Below are positions 45,540 to 57,984 of a stretch of 64,000 nt of DNA, piece by piece. The notes under the pieces are model-generated. The model worked only from the letters and a program-made list of their open reading frames with translations. It was not told the origin of the DNA and did not search any database. A program made the translations under genes and the position numbers. Origin of the DNA: Phaseolus vulgaris (lineage: Eukaryota; Streptophyta; Magnoliopsida; Fabales; Fabaceae); assembly GCF_000499845.2 (NCBI RefSeq), contig NC_023759.2, positions 37,595,785 to 37,659,784 of the forward strand, read 5' to 3'. Numbering within the stretch: the first letter of the stretch is position 1; each line of letters starts with the position of its first letter.

Positions 45540-47709
45540 TGACGCGGATAATTTGTCCTTAAGGACGAATATCGAATTCACAAGGAACAATTATTTAAAA
45601 TCCTAAATGTAGCATTCACTAAGTATAAGAATATCTACAATAATTTGATTTGGTTTGATATTGACAATAATTTGCATGAAAATTAAATAAAAGCAAAGTA
45701 AATAAGTAAAATATTTCAATTAATAAAATTGGGAATGAGTGGAGTTAATCTTTCTCACTTGTCAGTAGTTTTAAATATATAACATCCCATCTTGATTAAA
45801 ATTAATGCACATATAAAAATCATTCATATCGATTTCTCACATACAAAATTATTAAGAGAGTCTCCCAAATATTGATTCCTTGCATATTATAAAAACTTCT
45901 TATCATTACGAACATATGTTATTGATGACTTTTTACGGAAACTGCATCGTATTGTCAGTAATAATAATGTGTCCCTAAGGACGGATATCGAACCCACAAG
46001 GAACAATTGAATAATAAAGTAAAATATTCACTAAATATAAAACAAAATAATAAAAGTTTGTTGGAATTTGTTGTGATGACAATGATTAATAAGAAAACAA
46101 GGCAAATAGTTGTTGCTTCAATTGGAAAAATAGGGATTGAGTTTCATCTTTCTCACTTCTTTGTATTTTGATTAGTGTTGATAATATTGTGCCCTTAGAT
46201 TGATATGGATGCTTATATAAAAATCATTTATATCGATTTATCGCATATAAAATTATTAAGATGTTTCTTAAATATCGATCATCGCATATTTATAAAAACA
46301 ACTTAGAATTCAGATAAAACGTTGATAGCAATTAACATTTCAAGTCTATTCCTAGCACTCAAATATGTTAAGTATTATTGGTTAGGTCAGAACCATAAAA
46401 ATACTTTCAGTCAGATTTAAGATTCTAGATCAAGAATTAAAAGAAAAACAATAATACCAATAATCAATCAAGAGCAAAATATTATTCAAATATCACCTCA
46501 ATACATAAGAGTTTGAATAGATTACTCCCAATCCAAAGAGTGGAATTAGTCACACATCTTGTAACACATTCTATTCTTCCAATTGGGTTACAAGTCACTC
46601 AATGGTATTTTTCTCTAAATCTTGCACACTAGGGTTGTGCCTTAAACCCCCTATTTAACCTAATTTTCATAGGCTAAAGTGGATTCTCACTCAAGCGAGA
46701 ATGAGCTCGCTTGAGCGAGCAAAATGACGTCCAACCCAACTTCACTGGTGCTATCTCGCTCAAGAGAGATATAGCTTGCTTGAGTAAGCTCCCCTAGTGG
46801 TGAGATGACTCTTTTGCGCATTTTGGCAGCTTGGTGAGTGTTGATGCATTCCAACTTTCCATTTTCAGCTTTGTATATTGTCCTTTTGCCCAATCATCTC
46901 CATTCTCCCCTATAATCCTGAAGTTAACACCAAATTTGGGAATAAATCGTTCTTATTCAAACTAAAATCATAAAGTGTGTAAAAATGTATAAATTCATAA
47001 ATTAGGGGTTATTTTATACTTATTTTAGCAATTAATACTTATAAGTGCCTATATTTTAATATGAATATTATTGAAATTTGGAACTTATCATTTATAAAGA
47101 AATTAACAATTCAAATTTATTCCTAACATTCAAATATGTTAAATATTATCATTTAGGTCAGATGCTTAGAAGTACTTTCCAATCAAGTCTAAGGATCAAA
47201 ATTATGAATAGTTTCAAAATGATAATACCAATCATTAATCAAGAACTGAATATTATAGATAAATATTACCTCAATACATAAGAATTTGAACAGATTACTC
47301 CCAATCCCAAAGGAAAGAATTAGCCATTCATAATGGCTATTACAAGCATGGACAACAAGAAAAGAAGATCCAGAGTGTTTCTCCTTGACGATTGTCTTCT
47401 TTAGGGTTTCTTTCCTTTGGTTCCCCCCAATGATGTCTAGAGTTATGCCTCATGCCTTCTATTAACCTAATTGGGCTTGGGCTAAGTGACATCTCTATTA
47501 ATAATATATCTATTTGCTTCATCTCTCATCAAATTCCTGAAAATAACACAAAATTGGGAATAAATTGTTCATATTCATCTTATAATCTAAAAATATATAA
47601 AATGGTTAAAATTCCTAAATTAGATATTAAGTTATAAATATTTTATCAATTAAAGTTCATAAGTGCCTATCTTTTTGTATGAAATATTATTGAATTATGA
47701 CACTTATCA
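45540..47709 (-). mobile_element. TG...CA repeat family, copy 3 (outer, inverted)
   Basis: In inverted orientation it runs from TGACGCGGATAATTTGTCCT to GAATTATGACACTTATCA. It resembles copy 1 rather than copy 2: it lacks the GAGCGAG palindromes and has AACCTAATTGGGCTTGGGC and AGTGACATCTCTATT, the complement of the copy 1 block. It is interrupted by copy 4 at 45926-47090. Its own flanking duplication is not clear. Confidence 0.6.
45926..47090 (-). mobile_element. TG...CA repeat family, copy 4 (nested, inverted)
   Basis: 1165 bp, inverted relative to copy 2. It starts TGACTTTTTACGGAAACTGC (complement of the copy 2 end) and ends TTGGAACTTATCA. It contains GAGCTCGCTTGAGCGAGCAA and CTATCTCGCTCAAGAGAGAT palindromes at about 46690-46775. 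Flanks GTTATTGA and TTTATAAA agree at five of eight bases. Confidence 0.65.
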
Positions 47710-48740
47710 ATGAGTCACTATGGTAGATGAACAACAATTTTGCATGCATTCACAATGTCATATAATTTGTATTTTTTTCAACTAAGTTCTTGGACCGTAA
47801 CGAGATTGATCTCTTAATCACATGCGGGTTCCATGTACAAACAATTAAATCACATTTCATTTTCAATTAATTTTAATGCTTTGGGTGAAATTGTAATCTT
47901 ATAATTTTATCAATTAATTTTTTTAACAATCACACTCACATCACTCACAAACTTTTATAAACTTTTTCTTCATTGTCTTTCACTTTCCACTCTCTTTCCC
48001 TTAATCTAAACAACCTCACTTCCCACCCCTTTTATCTTCAAATCCATCCATTTCCTCTCCATCAAATCCATCTTCAAATCCAACAAAGCACTAAAATTTA
48101 CTTAAAATAAATGAAGTAATTTTTTATCCTAATAAATGGTTTTCGTTTATCTTTTATTTTATAATAAATACATAAATATAAATTAATTAAGAATTAAGAA
48201 AAAGATAAATGTATAATTAATAAAATAATACTCATTATTATTTTTAGTTTTAAGAATGATATATCAATTGAATTATTATTTTTCAAAATCTAACAATTAA
48301 AAAAGCACAATAGAGATATAATAGAGATATAATAGAATATTGTTGGCAACACTCTTTGTCACTCTTTTATCTTATACTAAAATTGGAAATCATATATGTT
48401 AGTGCATCTTAATAGAGAAGGTTAAATAATGTCTCTTTCATTTCTTTTTCTCACTCAAAATATCTTAGGATGAAGGGAGTTAACAAAAAAAATCTTATTC
48501 TTTATTTTTTTTTACAGTCTACACTCATCTCGTCTCGTGACTCTTAAGGCTTATAATCCATCCTCATTTATGACTTTTCATTATTAAACACCTTTGTATT
48601 ATAAAAGACAACATTGACTCAAGATAACATTGGCTCGATACTTAGTGTTTGTTCAAAAATCAACTTTTGGATGAATATAAAAATTGCACTTTAGATATTT
48701 TGAGTGTACTGTACTATATCATATGTGTGATGATTGACTT
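47710..48740. other. Intergenic DNA, possibly the right end of the Harbinger element
   Basis: A pyrimidine-rich block (47925-48110) with TCAAATCCATCCATTTCCTC resembles ends of Harbinger-type MITEs but has no confirmed partner. Small GAGATATAATA repeats lie at about 48312-48335. Confidence 0.3.
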
Positions 48741-48959
48741 TAAATTATGTTTAACAGTCGATCTACTAGAAAACTCAATCAGACGATTAAATCGTTAAAT
48801 GAAGGGAACACAAGACCTTATATTAGAAACTATCTAGTAGTGTTAAGACTGGTTAGACCGTCTAGAGCATCTTTGTTATAATTGTCTTAATGGTTTTTCT
48901 TAAACCATTTTTCGTTATTTTAATTCTTAGGTTCTAGATATAGTGAGTGTTATGTGTAT

Positions 48960-50290
48960 AAATGTGACATTGTATCTTGTGCTAAACTATTTATATAACT
49001 TTTCAATGTGAATAAAATTGCTTTTTTAATCTTGTTCTTGTGACCCACAATTGGTATTGTCTGCGGGGACAAGAAAAACAAAGTCAAGAAGTTGTAGACA
49101 TGGCTACCAAGTTTGACATAAAGAAGTTTTTAGGAAGAATGACTTTGGATCATAGAGAATCAAGATGGAGGTCATCTTGATACAACAATGTTGTTTTGAT
49201 ACTCTGAAGGATGAGGCAAACATGTCAACGTCTATGTCTCAAAAGGAGAAGACTAACATGATCAACAAAGCCACGAGTGCCATAATTTTGTGTCTTGGTG
49301 ATAAGGCACCGGGGTAAGTCTCCAAGCATAAATATGTTGCTTCAATGTGGGAGAAACTTGAGTTATTGTATGTGACTAAGTCTTTGGCACACAAACTCTG
49401 TTTGAAGCAACAATTGCATTATTTTGGGATGATTGAGTATGGTGGAGCATCTCGCGGATTTCAACAAGATTCTAGACGACTTGGAAAACATTGAAGTGAA
49501 GCTTGAGGATGAGGATATTGTTTTACTTCTTCTTAACACCTTACCTAGTACAATATGATCATTTTAAAGACACTTGGTTTTTCGAGAAGAAGTAGACCAA
49601 TACTCTTAAGGAGATGAAAACCTCAACAAGGAGTAAATAGCTTTAGAAGTTTCAAGAGTCTAAGGAAGAGGATAATGGGTTGAGTCTTAATGTGTCGAAG
49701 TCAAAGGGAAAGAGAAAAAGACGTTAAAATATTACTTGTTAGATGATTTTGTAGAAGTTGAGTGCGATAATTACCATAAGAAAGGTTACTTCAAGTCAAG
49801 TTGTCCACATAAGAAGAAAAATGGGAAAAGCAAGAAATATCATTTCAAGAAGGAATCTGTTGATGTTGTTGTAGCGTTTGATAGATATGAGTTTGTAAGG
49901 ATGTTGGTGGCATCTACGTCTGATACATAGAGATGAGTAATGGACTCAAGATGCACTTATCACATGTGTCATGTGAAAGAGTTCTTTGAGACCTTGGAAC
50001 TGAAAGAAGGTGGAGTAGTCCTTTCTTGAAAAAAAATAAAGCATGTAATTAAGTTTCAAAACAATGAGGTTTATTAGGTTAAAGATGTTTGATAACTAGA
50101 AGCTATTGTTGCAAAAGTGAGGTATGCTCCAAAGCTCAAGAGGAATATTTTGTCAATCAATGTGTTTGATCATATCGGTACCAAGATTGAATAACGAGAC
50201 ACTATATTTTGTATTATACTATATGTATAGAGTCTTTTACTGTGAATAAAAGTGTTTTCTTTCAATTTTGGTTATTGTTTTGAACCGAAA
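48960..50290 (+). pseudogene. Copia retrotransposon remnant: gag, zinc knuckle and protease start
   Basis: A possible LTR end and TTGGTATTGTCTGCGGGGAC leader (49050-49070) precede an ATG at 49100 that begins MATKFDIKKFLGR, the usual Copia gag opening. Then, in shifting frames: LKDEANMSTSMSQKEK, MWEKLELLYVTKSLAHKLCL, FNKILDDLENIEV and LLLNTLP (retrotransposon gag UBN2 type); a decayed CCHC knuckle at about 49760-49803; MDSRCTYHMCHVKEFFETLE (protease DSGxSxHM with Gly changed to Arg); and VRYAPKLKRNILSINVFD. Integrase and RT are missing. The sequence at 50190-50290 resembles the 48950-49040 stretch and may be the other LTR end. Confidence 0.6.
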
Positions 50291-53200
50291 AGTAAGTTTC
50301 CTTGATGTCACAATTAGTGTTTTGTGTCAAAATAAATTGTTTAAAGTCCTTGATATTATCCTTCACAAAGATCTTGATTTTAGGGACCAGTTATGTGACC
50401 TTAGCTTGTTGGATAGACTTGATCAAGTAGTTTGGAGATTCTTCTCAAACAACTTCCTAAGGCATAAAGATGTTGTTATCTTAGTAAAGTAATAACATGA
50501 TAAACCGGGCAATCATGACTTATACGTAAAAACATGATACACAATTTAAATATTTTCAATCCCTAATATAGAAAACTAAAACAAGATTTTAAAATTACGC
50601 GATTCTCACAAATCGTTGAGAAAAAAGTATGTGTACCTTTCTCCATAAGAGATTACTCTTCCATGCTTTAGAGATTTAAATAGATGAATGACTATGATTC
50701 TCATTCTTCTATGAAAGATTACTCTTCCGTGTTTTGGATATTTAATTAGATGAATAACAATTGAGGAATCACTCCCTTTGACTCTCTACTATACAATCTC
50801 TCTCTTACTTGATGAATGTAGGGCATATAAATGTAGATACTTGTGAAGGCAGGAAAACTTGTTTATGTGTTAGTGGTTCACACACACAACACGCAACACA
50901 TGTGCTCTTTCACTACCTAATTAATAACAAATTACCCGTTGATGATAAGCTTATGCAAATAGGTTGCACTATAGTTGTATTTGTTGCTTATGTTATAATA
51001 ATGACGAAACTCTTCAAAATCTTTTTTTCTTTATCCTAAAGCAAGAGACTTCAAATTTTTTTAAAGAAATCTTCATGTGTCCATGACAATTCTAACAACA
51101 TACTAAATTGTCATAATTAGTAAATGAATAGAATTATAAATATTGTATCCATAAAAATATTTTGTTGGAGAGAGAAATATACCAAACTCATACATGATAA
51201 ATAAATTGTTAGGAATTCAAGATGAGTTGGAAACTCATATTAGATAAAAAGAAAAAAAGTTAAGTAATATATAAGAAAAAAAATCCACAAATTTTTTGTC
51301 TTAAATTTTTGAGTTAAAATAAATTGTTTATAAGTTTATTCACACCTCATTACTAAGAAATATTCTTATATACACTTTTTTTTCTTTTTTTTTTACATTC
51401 ATATAATTTTTTCCCACTAAATTAACAATACTCCATCTAATAATGTCTTGGCATATTTTGTTAATACAATATTTATCGTCAAGTTATTTAAACAAATAGT
51501 TTTAATTTTTTTAATTATTAATTTTAATGATCAAATTTATTTTAAAGCGAGTAAGTAAAATGATGTTTACATTTGATTTAATTTAAAATAAATTATGATG
51601 TTAAATCATTGAAATTTAAGAATAAATATGTCATATATATACTTTAAAAATCAATTTACTTTACAAGAAATTTTACTATGACTTGAATATGTTTAAATTT
51701 TAAATAAATTTATTATTTATTCTCTAAATTGAAAATTAATTTTTTTGGTCTTTGTAATTTATAAAAAAAACTTATCTGAATCCCCCTCCAAACATCATTA
51801 GAATTTTAATTATGTTACTAACGAATTATAGGTCGCGTATAGGACCATTTATGTTAATTTTTAATAGTTATTTTAATGAAGTTTGGAACATGTTTTTTTA
51901 AACTATTTTTTTTTAAATTCAAGAACTAAAAATATATTTAATTATTATATTATTTTATTATAAATTTATTGACTGTTAAAAAATACTTTAAATTTAAAGT
52001 AATTGTTAAAAAATACTGTAAGTAATAGAAAGCAAAATATTTTAAACTTTTAACGCATTAAATAATTTATTAAAATTTTAATATAACATCTTAATTTTTG
52101 CCCTTAAATTACTTACAAACTCATATATAATTACAGTAACACAGTATAATATTTGGGAGGCAGATGAGTTCATAGGTAACATAGCCGACCAGTGTGCGCA
52201 CACCAATGGAAATGTTGGCCGCATATTGGAACTGCTTTGTTTCTTGTCTCTGCATTTATTCTTTCAACTTCACAACATTGTTACATGTGCTCTGGTGTCT
52301 GTCATCTCTTTAAAAACACATTCTTCTTTAATCTTGTGTTTGTTGGAATTAATGGGATGTGTGCAATCTCTAAATTTAATTACTCACCAACCAAAATTCC
52401 ATTTCATTCATCTATCTGCTTCACATAACCTACGTGACCTTATGTATATTACAATTATAAGAGCAATATAATATAATAAAGATCCACCACATACATAATA
52501 TTATTCCACATGGTTATAGGTTTGGTGGGTCAAAAAACTTAAATTCCAATGGTTGTGGTGGCCGAAATGGTGCAAGAAAGTTATTTTCATTAAACACTGT
52601 TTTATGTTCTGAATATTTTCACCATATCTAACTAAATTTGTGTGACAATATTCTGCTATCAAGGTCAGAAACAAATGTAGCATACAAAAGTGTTTGCATG
52701 AAAATCATAATGTAAAATAATATAAGGTAGGGTCATGCAATACATTGTTTTTTAACTGCAAGGAATCTTGGTCTATGTTTTAAGGAAGTGGTCAACCTTT
52801 TAAATATGGAATTCTTGAAATAGATTTTCGTGTTTTGGGGGATAAGTGATTTGATTCTCGACCCAAAAATATCTTTGGATGCCAAAAGAAAAGTGACAAG
52901 TGAAAAGAAAAGCCTTTCATGTGTATATTTTTACGTTTTGGTTCCAAAGTTTAACTAACTCTTGCTTTTAAATCTCCAACGACTGCATTTAGTAGTGGGC
53001 CAATAGAGGCAATTAACATGCATGATTGAAAGAGAAGAACAAAGTGTTGCCAGTAACAAATTGCATCACAGGGAAAAGGAAAGATTGAGGGCCAGGATAT
53101 AACAATATTAATTATCACTATTATCTCTCAATTCATAAATGCATAATCAAAGAGACAAACACACACATTGAATCAGAGAATAATTAATTTATAATTTTTT

Positions 53201-53330
53201 TTGTTTGTGCTTTTTCTGGTCCATGCATTCAGGTGTTATTGATAGCTATATGTAACAATTTTTTTTTTCTTTCATATAAGATCTAATGTTCTTTAACGAT
53301 AATTTTTCAAAGTTTAAACATAATTTGATA
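50291..53330. other. AT-rich intergenic DNA, no supported gene
   Basis: Only short frames with AT-driven composition are seen. 50640-50810 has two similar segments around AGATTACTCTTCC (about 70 bp apart). No terminal structures were identified. Confidence 0.45.
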
Positions 53331-53334
53331 TTTT

Positions 53335-53480
53335 GGGAGTTCTCGATCCTAAATCCGTTCAGTCTAAGCGGATTTTACATGAAGAGTTAGGGAAGATCTG
53401 AACCTCAAATTCATTCAGTAAAATTTTCTATGCTGAGAGAATTTTATATGCAGTTTTAGGGTGCTCTCGACCTCAAATTC
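53335..53480. repeat. Degenerate ~65-bp tandem repeat
   Basis: TTCTCGATCCTAAATCCGTT, GATCTGAACCTCAAATTCAT and GCTCTCGACCTCAAATTC open successive units. The first two continue CAGTctaagcgGATTTTACATG and CAG...AGAGAATTTTATATG. About 2.3 units are present. Confidence 0.6.
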
Positions 53481-53879
53481 CAATGTGAGTGGTATTGAAC
53501 TGTGTCAATTAATTTATGACATGAGTGATGTGAAACATGAGATATTTACATATACTTAGTTGTTTAGTACATTTGGAATTAATGAAGTGTGATGATTCAT
53601 ATGATTGTGATTCGATGATTCAAATCTAAAGTTTTATGTAATGTTTTAACAATAATTAGCTTACCATGTTTTCTTATTGGTGTTGTTTATTTTAAAAATA
53701 TGCAAAGATTGTGTATTAGTGACTAGAAGATGTTGCAAGTTATGATACTCCAAAGTGAAAATGATGAAATTTTCATTTTAGATCTTTTGATGTTTTGTTT
53801 GATGATTATATTTAAAAAACCTTATATAAAAGAAAAATAGTTTATGATATAATAATTTTTTTTATCAGCAAGAAACAAT

Positions 53880-54200
53880 ATATACATAAGAATCACTTCA
53901 GGGGTGATCCAACCTATATATAAAAGACTTGAGACATCCTTACATCACTCACCTTCCAACCAACAACTCAAAACTAGCCTTGCTAAAAACCACAACTACA
54001 AAACAAGCTAAAGCGAAACAAGACAAGCCAGAGGAAGACACGAGAAACAAGCAAAGTGAAATTTAGCAGTTATCCAAAACCAAACCTTCAACTGAGTCAA
54101 AGAAAAGATCTCAGAGTAGTACAACACTCCACCTTTGAATAAAATCTTGTTCCTATGACTCCAAATCTCACTAACCACTACAATCAAAATACTCCTCATC
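53880..54200 (-). pseudogene. Second LINE C-terminal remnant
   Basis: The minus-strand frame at 54199-54008 reads MRSILIVVVSEIWSHRNKIL, then FKGG, then SEIFSLTQLKVWFWITAK. This is the same LINE ORF2 tail pattern as at 8540-8720 (WSIWxHRNxxIF and QLKxWxW). Beyond it, the complement of GGGTGATCCAACC at about 53900 reads GGTTGGATCACCC, as in some LINE 3' regions. It is a 5'-truncated copy. Confidence 0.55.
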
Positions 54201-54239
54201 CCTAAATTGATCGATTTAGGAACATTACAGCCTGAACTG

Positions 54240-55309
54240 CCAAAAAAAAAAATGAGATTAAGAATAGGTGGAAGACAATGTTTATGATAATAATATGATC
54301 ATATAAACTTTATTTATATATCAAATGTTATATATAGTAATTTGATAAGGTAACTCAGAATATTACATTCACAAAATCTCTAGGTATTTCAGTAATTTGA
54401 ATCTGTTTGGGAAAGAAATTAATGTACTTTAGTAGAATATCATGGTGTATACATGAATTGATTATTGACAGAATATAAAGGATAGAATGAATTTAAGAAG
54501 GTGGTATATAGGGGGAGGAGCGTGAAGAAGAAAAAATGAGTTAATAAAACTATAATCATTTATGTTCACTCGTGTGGACATTAGGTAAACAACCTTGTCA
54601 ATTTTCTATGGTTACAACTATCTTGTCACTACTCATTATTATAATTATTAAGCTAGCTATTGTGTCCCACTTGTGTTTCATCTGTTTGAATCAAACAACC
54701 TGTTTGAAGCACTGTAATTATGAAACAAGCTATGAAGAGGATGTGCGTTTGGTTACAGAATAAATCCTTACTCAAGAATCATATAATTTTACTTCTCTTT
54801 TCAAAGAAATATATTTACATTTTGTAATGAGACCTATTGTCGCCCACATATAACACGTTATAAAAATTTATTTAGGACATGTTAGTATAAAAATAATTTT
54901 AGAAGAGATATTTTTTTGGTTTCTAGTAGTTTTAAAAAATAATTTAATTTGATCATTATAGTAAAAAATCAAATGATTGTCATAAAAACAATTATACAAA
55001 AACTATATTCTTCATTTTCATTATTCAATTTTTAAATCTAATAGTTAAGATTAATTTTGTAAGAAATAATTAATATTAATTTCTTATTATAGTTATTAGA
55101 TTTAAGAAAAATAATGAGAATGAAAAATATTTTTTTTGAGTCACTTTTGTAATAACTTTATCCTTTCTTATAGTTGTAGTTCACATTTAAAAACCATGTA
55201 TAGTTTTTCTTAAATTTTAACCATTTAAACATATCTAATTATGTAATTTTCACTTTTTACATTAGTCAAATGTTGTTCACTATATCAAAAAGAAAAGTTA
55301 TAAAACATA
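54240..55309. other. AT-rich intergenic DNA, no supported gene
   Basis: Nothing beyond low-complexity frames is visible. Confidence 0.45.
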
Positions 55310-55672
55310 CACTACTAGAAAACCATTACATAAAAACCAAATTTAGAGACAAAAAAAATAATTAGTTGTTAAGACATTATTTTAGACTAAAATATTATTG
55401 ATATCTAAATTAGTTTTTATTATTGACAAATAGTTTTTAAATTGTTGTCTAATAATTAACTATCATTGTTTTAGCTACCAATTTTTTAGATTTTAAAGTT
55501 GGTAACTAGAACATTGGTAACTAATTAGATACCAATTTAGAAATTATTAATAAAAACTAATTTAGATACTAATAATATTTTTAGTCTCTAAAAATACTAT
55601 TTAATTTAGTCAATATAACAACTATTTTTTTTTCTCCAAAATTGATTTCTATTTAATGATTTTCTTGTAATG
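55310..55672. mobile_element. CACTA-type MITE (copy 2), TSD ATA
   Basis: The left end CACTACTAGAAAACCATTAC and the reverse-complemented right end CATTACAAGAAAATCATTAA pair imperfectly, and both continue with AxAAACCAAATTTxGAG then AAAAAAAATA. ATA flanks both sides (55307-55309, 55673-55675). The interior holds opposed TTTCTAAATTGG-type segments like copy 1 at 1482. It is more diverged than copy 1. It is non-coding. Confidence 0.7.
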
Positions 55673-55879
55673 ATATTTGTTGGCACATTATAAAAAATAT
55701 TATAAAAATGTGAGTGATACATCTTATTTAATGATTTTTTTCTTAATAATTTTGTAGTTTTTAATAAATTTTAATAGATAACAAAGTGTATGAAATAGTG
55801 GAAAATGTGTTATATAGTTATTGAATTTGTATTGGTTCCAAGAATATTTGATGTAAAAAATGTATTGACATTTTTTCAA

Positions 55880-56000
55880 TTTTGACCAACTATTTTACGT
55901 CGGACATAGGTTTGACATGAAAGGCTCATATTTGCACCGGATCTAGGTTTGGCATAAAATGTTCATATTTGGATTGACTATGATAAAATCAAGTAGGAAA
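55880..56000. repeat. Degenerate ~36-bp tandem pair
   Basis: CATAGGTTTGACATGAAAGG plus CTCATATTTG is followed by TCTAGGTTTGGCATAAAATG plus TTCATATTTG. Confidence 0.6.
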
Positions 56001-57576
56001 GCAATAAATAATTGTTCCGTTACAGAAGTTGAATATATATCAACTGTAAATTACTATTCACAACGAAGGAGATTATGGATTAAGAAGCACCAACACATAA
56101 GAGTAATTACAATGTCTAAAGCTAAAGAAAGGTAGAGAAGAGTCAAGCAAACTAGAGGCTTCTAGAAGATACTAATTAGAAGGTTTTGAGATTCCAAACA
56201 ATCTGTTTATAGGGTATGTTAAGTCACTAGACGGTCTATTGAGACACTAGACGATTTATGATTTATTAGACAGTTTGATGACTTGAAAATCATATGTAAA
56301 ATTTATGTTTTATGTTTTTACGATAACAAAAACTAACTCAACGATTTACTTGTATATTAATTATTCCAATAATGTTTTGTACAACTACAGTATTCAATAA
56401 ACTCTTTAAATGTCTACAACATGTTTTCATGATAGACAGTTTGATAACATTGGTTTATTGCATAACAATATGTTTTCTTATTATGTTTTGATTTGTTTTA
56501 CTAACCCATATTACAAATAATTTCAAATTAGTTTCTTGAACAAATTTTAAGTATTTTTTTTTGAAAGATTGCAAATCCACACCAGTGCAAAAAGGACTTA
56601 TTTCGACAATACATTTAAGGTGTTTTTACGACTAGACGCGGTTCTTCAAAACGCGGTGACATTTTTTAAATTAAATTTCTCTAAGAGGGCGACTATTTAG
56701 TAAAACCGCTTTCTTACACCAAATGTTTTGTAGTAAGAAGGCGACTTTACCAAATAGCCACCCTCTTAGACTCTTTTTTTTTACCCTAGCTCAGATCGCG
56801 CCAATTATGGTTTTGTACTTTCTTTGTCTCTGGCGCTTTTGTTTTCTCTTTTACTCTATATTTCTTCTTCATTTTTGTCGAGCCTTGTCTTCTTTGTGCC
56901 ATTGGGTAAATTGTTTTGGAGCTCTCTACTTCTTCTTCACCATTGTTTTTTGTTTTTTTTTTAATTCTCTTATTTATGTTTCTTTTCTGCCATTGTTGTG
57001 ACGATGACCTCCTACTGTTTCATTGCCTTCAACGCTAGTTTTTGGCTTTTCGTTGTACCTCATTTGCTTTTTCGACGCCGCCACCGCCGTTGTTGCCATT
57101 GTCACCACTCTTCATCACCACCATTTCCTTCACGCACAAGGTTGGTGGTTTAAATTTTTGTAAATATTTTTTTTAATGTTATTAATTAATTAATTAATTT
57201 ATTTATTATAATTTGTATTTTTTTTAAATTTAAATTTAAATTATTTTTGTTTTTGGGTTAGAATAGATTTATTAAATTATTATATGGTAGATAGATTTAT
57301 ATTATTTAATATTTATAATTCATTTAATGATTTTTAATTTGTATATTTAGTATTTATAATAATTTGTATTTATTATTAATTTATATTATGCTAATTTTTA
57401 TGTTATAATAGAATTATCGAGTTGGTATTGAGTCTGAGGATGTTGGATCCTCGACAATTCATATGTGTTGGTATTGATGGTGAGGGTGTTCCACCCTCAA
57501 CAATTGATACGTGTTTGTATTGAGTTCGAGTGTGTTTACTCATTAGTAAACACTTGAATGACTATTATAGAATATA

Positions 57577-57804
57577 ATGGATCAAAATTGGATTAATTAT
57601 GTTTGCATAAGTGATAAGTTCGAAATAGGAGTTGAAGAATTTATACAATTTGCGCAACATAACGTGAATAATAGTGGTCATGATGGAGCAAAGATTAGGT
57701 GTCCGTGCGTTAACTGTTTGAATGGAAGGAGACTGGATGTTAAGAAAATCAGGGAGCACCGATGGGTTTCTTCAATCTTATACAACATGGACATGACATG
57801 CTGA
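57577..57804 (+). pseudogene. CACTA transposase-associated domain (N-terminal)
   Basis: Begins MDQNWINYVC and contains FxQFAQHNV and IRCPCVNCLNGRR, then KKIREH, the standard N-terminal domain of CACTA transposases with its CPCxxC cysteines intact. After REH the frame shifts: GFLQSYTTWT continues in another frame, so a single-base indel lies near 57757-57763. Confidence 0.8.
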
Positions 57805-57984
57805 ATTATAAAATTTTCCATGTGTTTCCATAATTGGAGAATATGTGGCGTCTACCATGGATGATGCAGTACATGGAGAAGTACATGATGATCGATTGGA
57901 GGACATGATTCGTGATGTGAGAGCTGAGTCTTTTGCAGAAGCGCATCAATATGGAGGTATGTAAAGAGATGTAGATACTCCATT

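Noticed and set aside
48740..48900. Shared LTR between 48740-48900 and 56150-56300 based on AGACGGTCTA-like motifs
   Set aside because: Only short matches were found; order and spacing do not agree, so common origin is not supported by eye.
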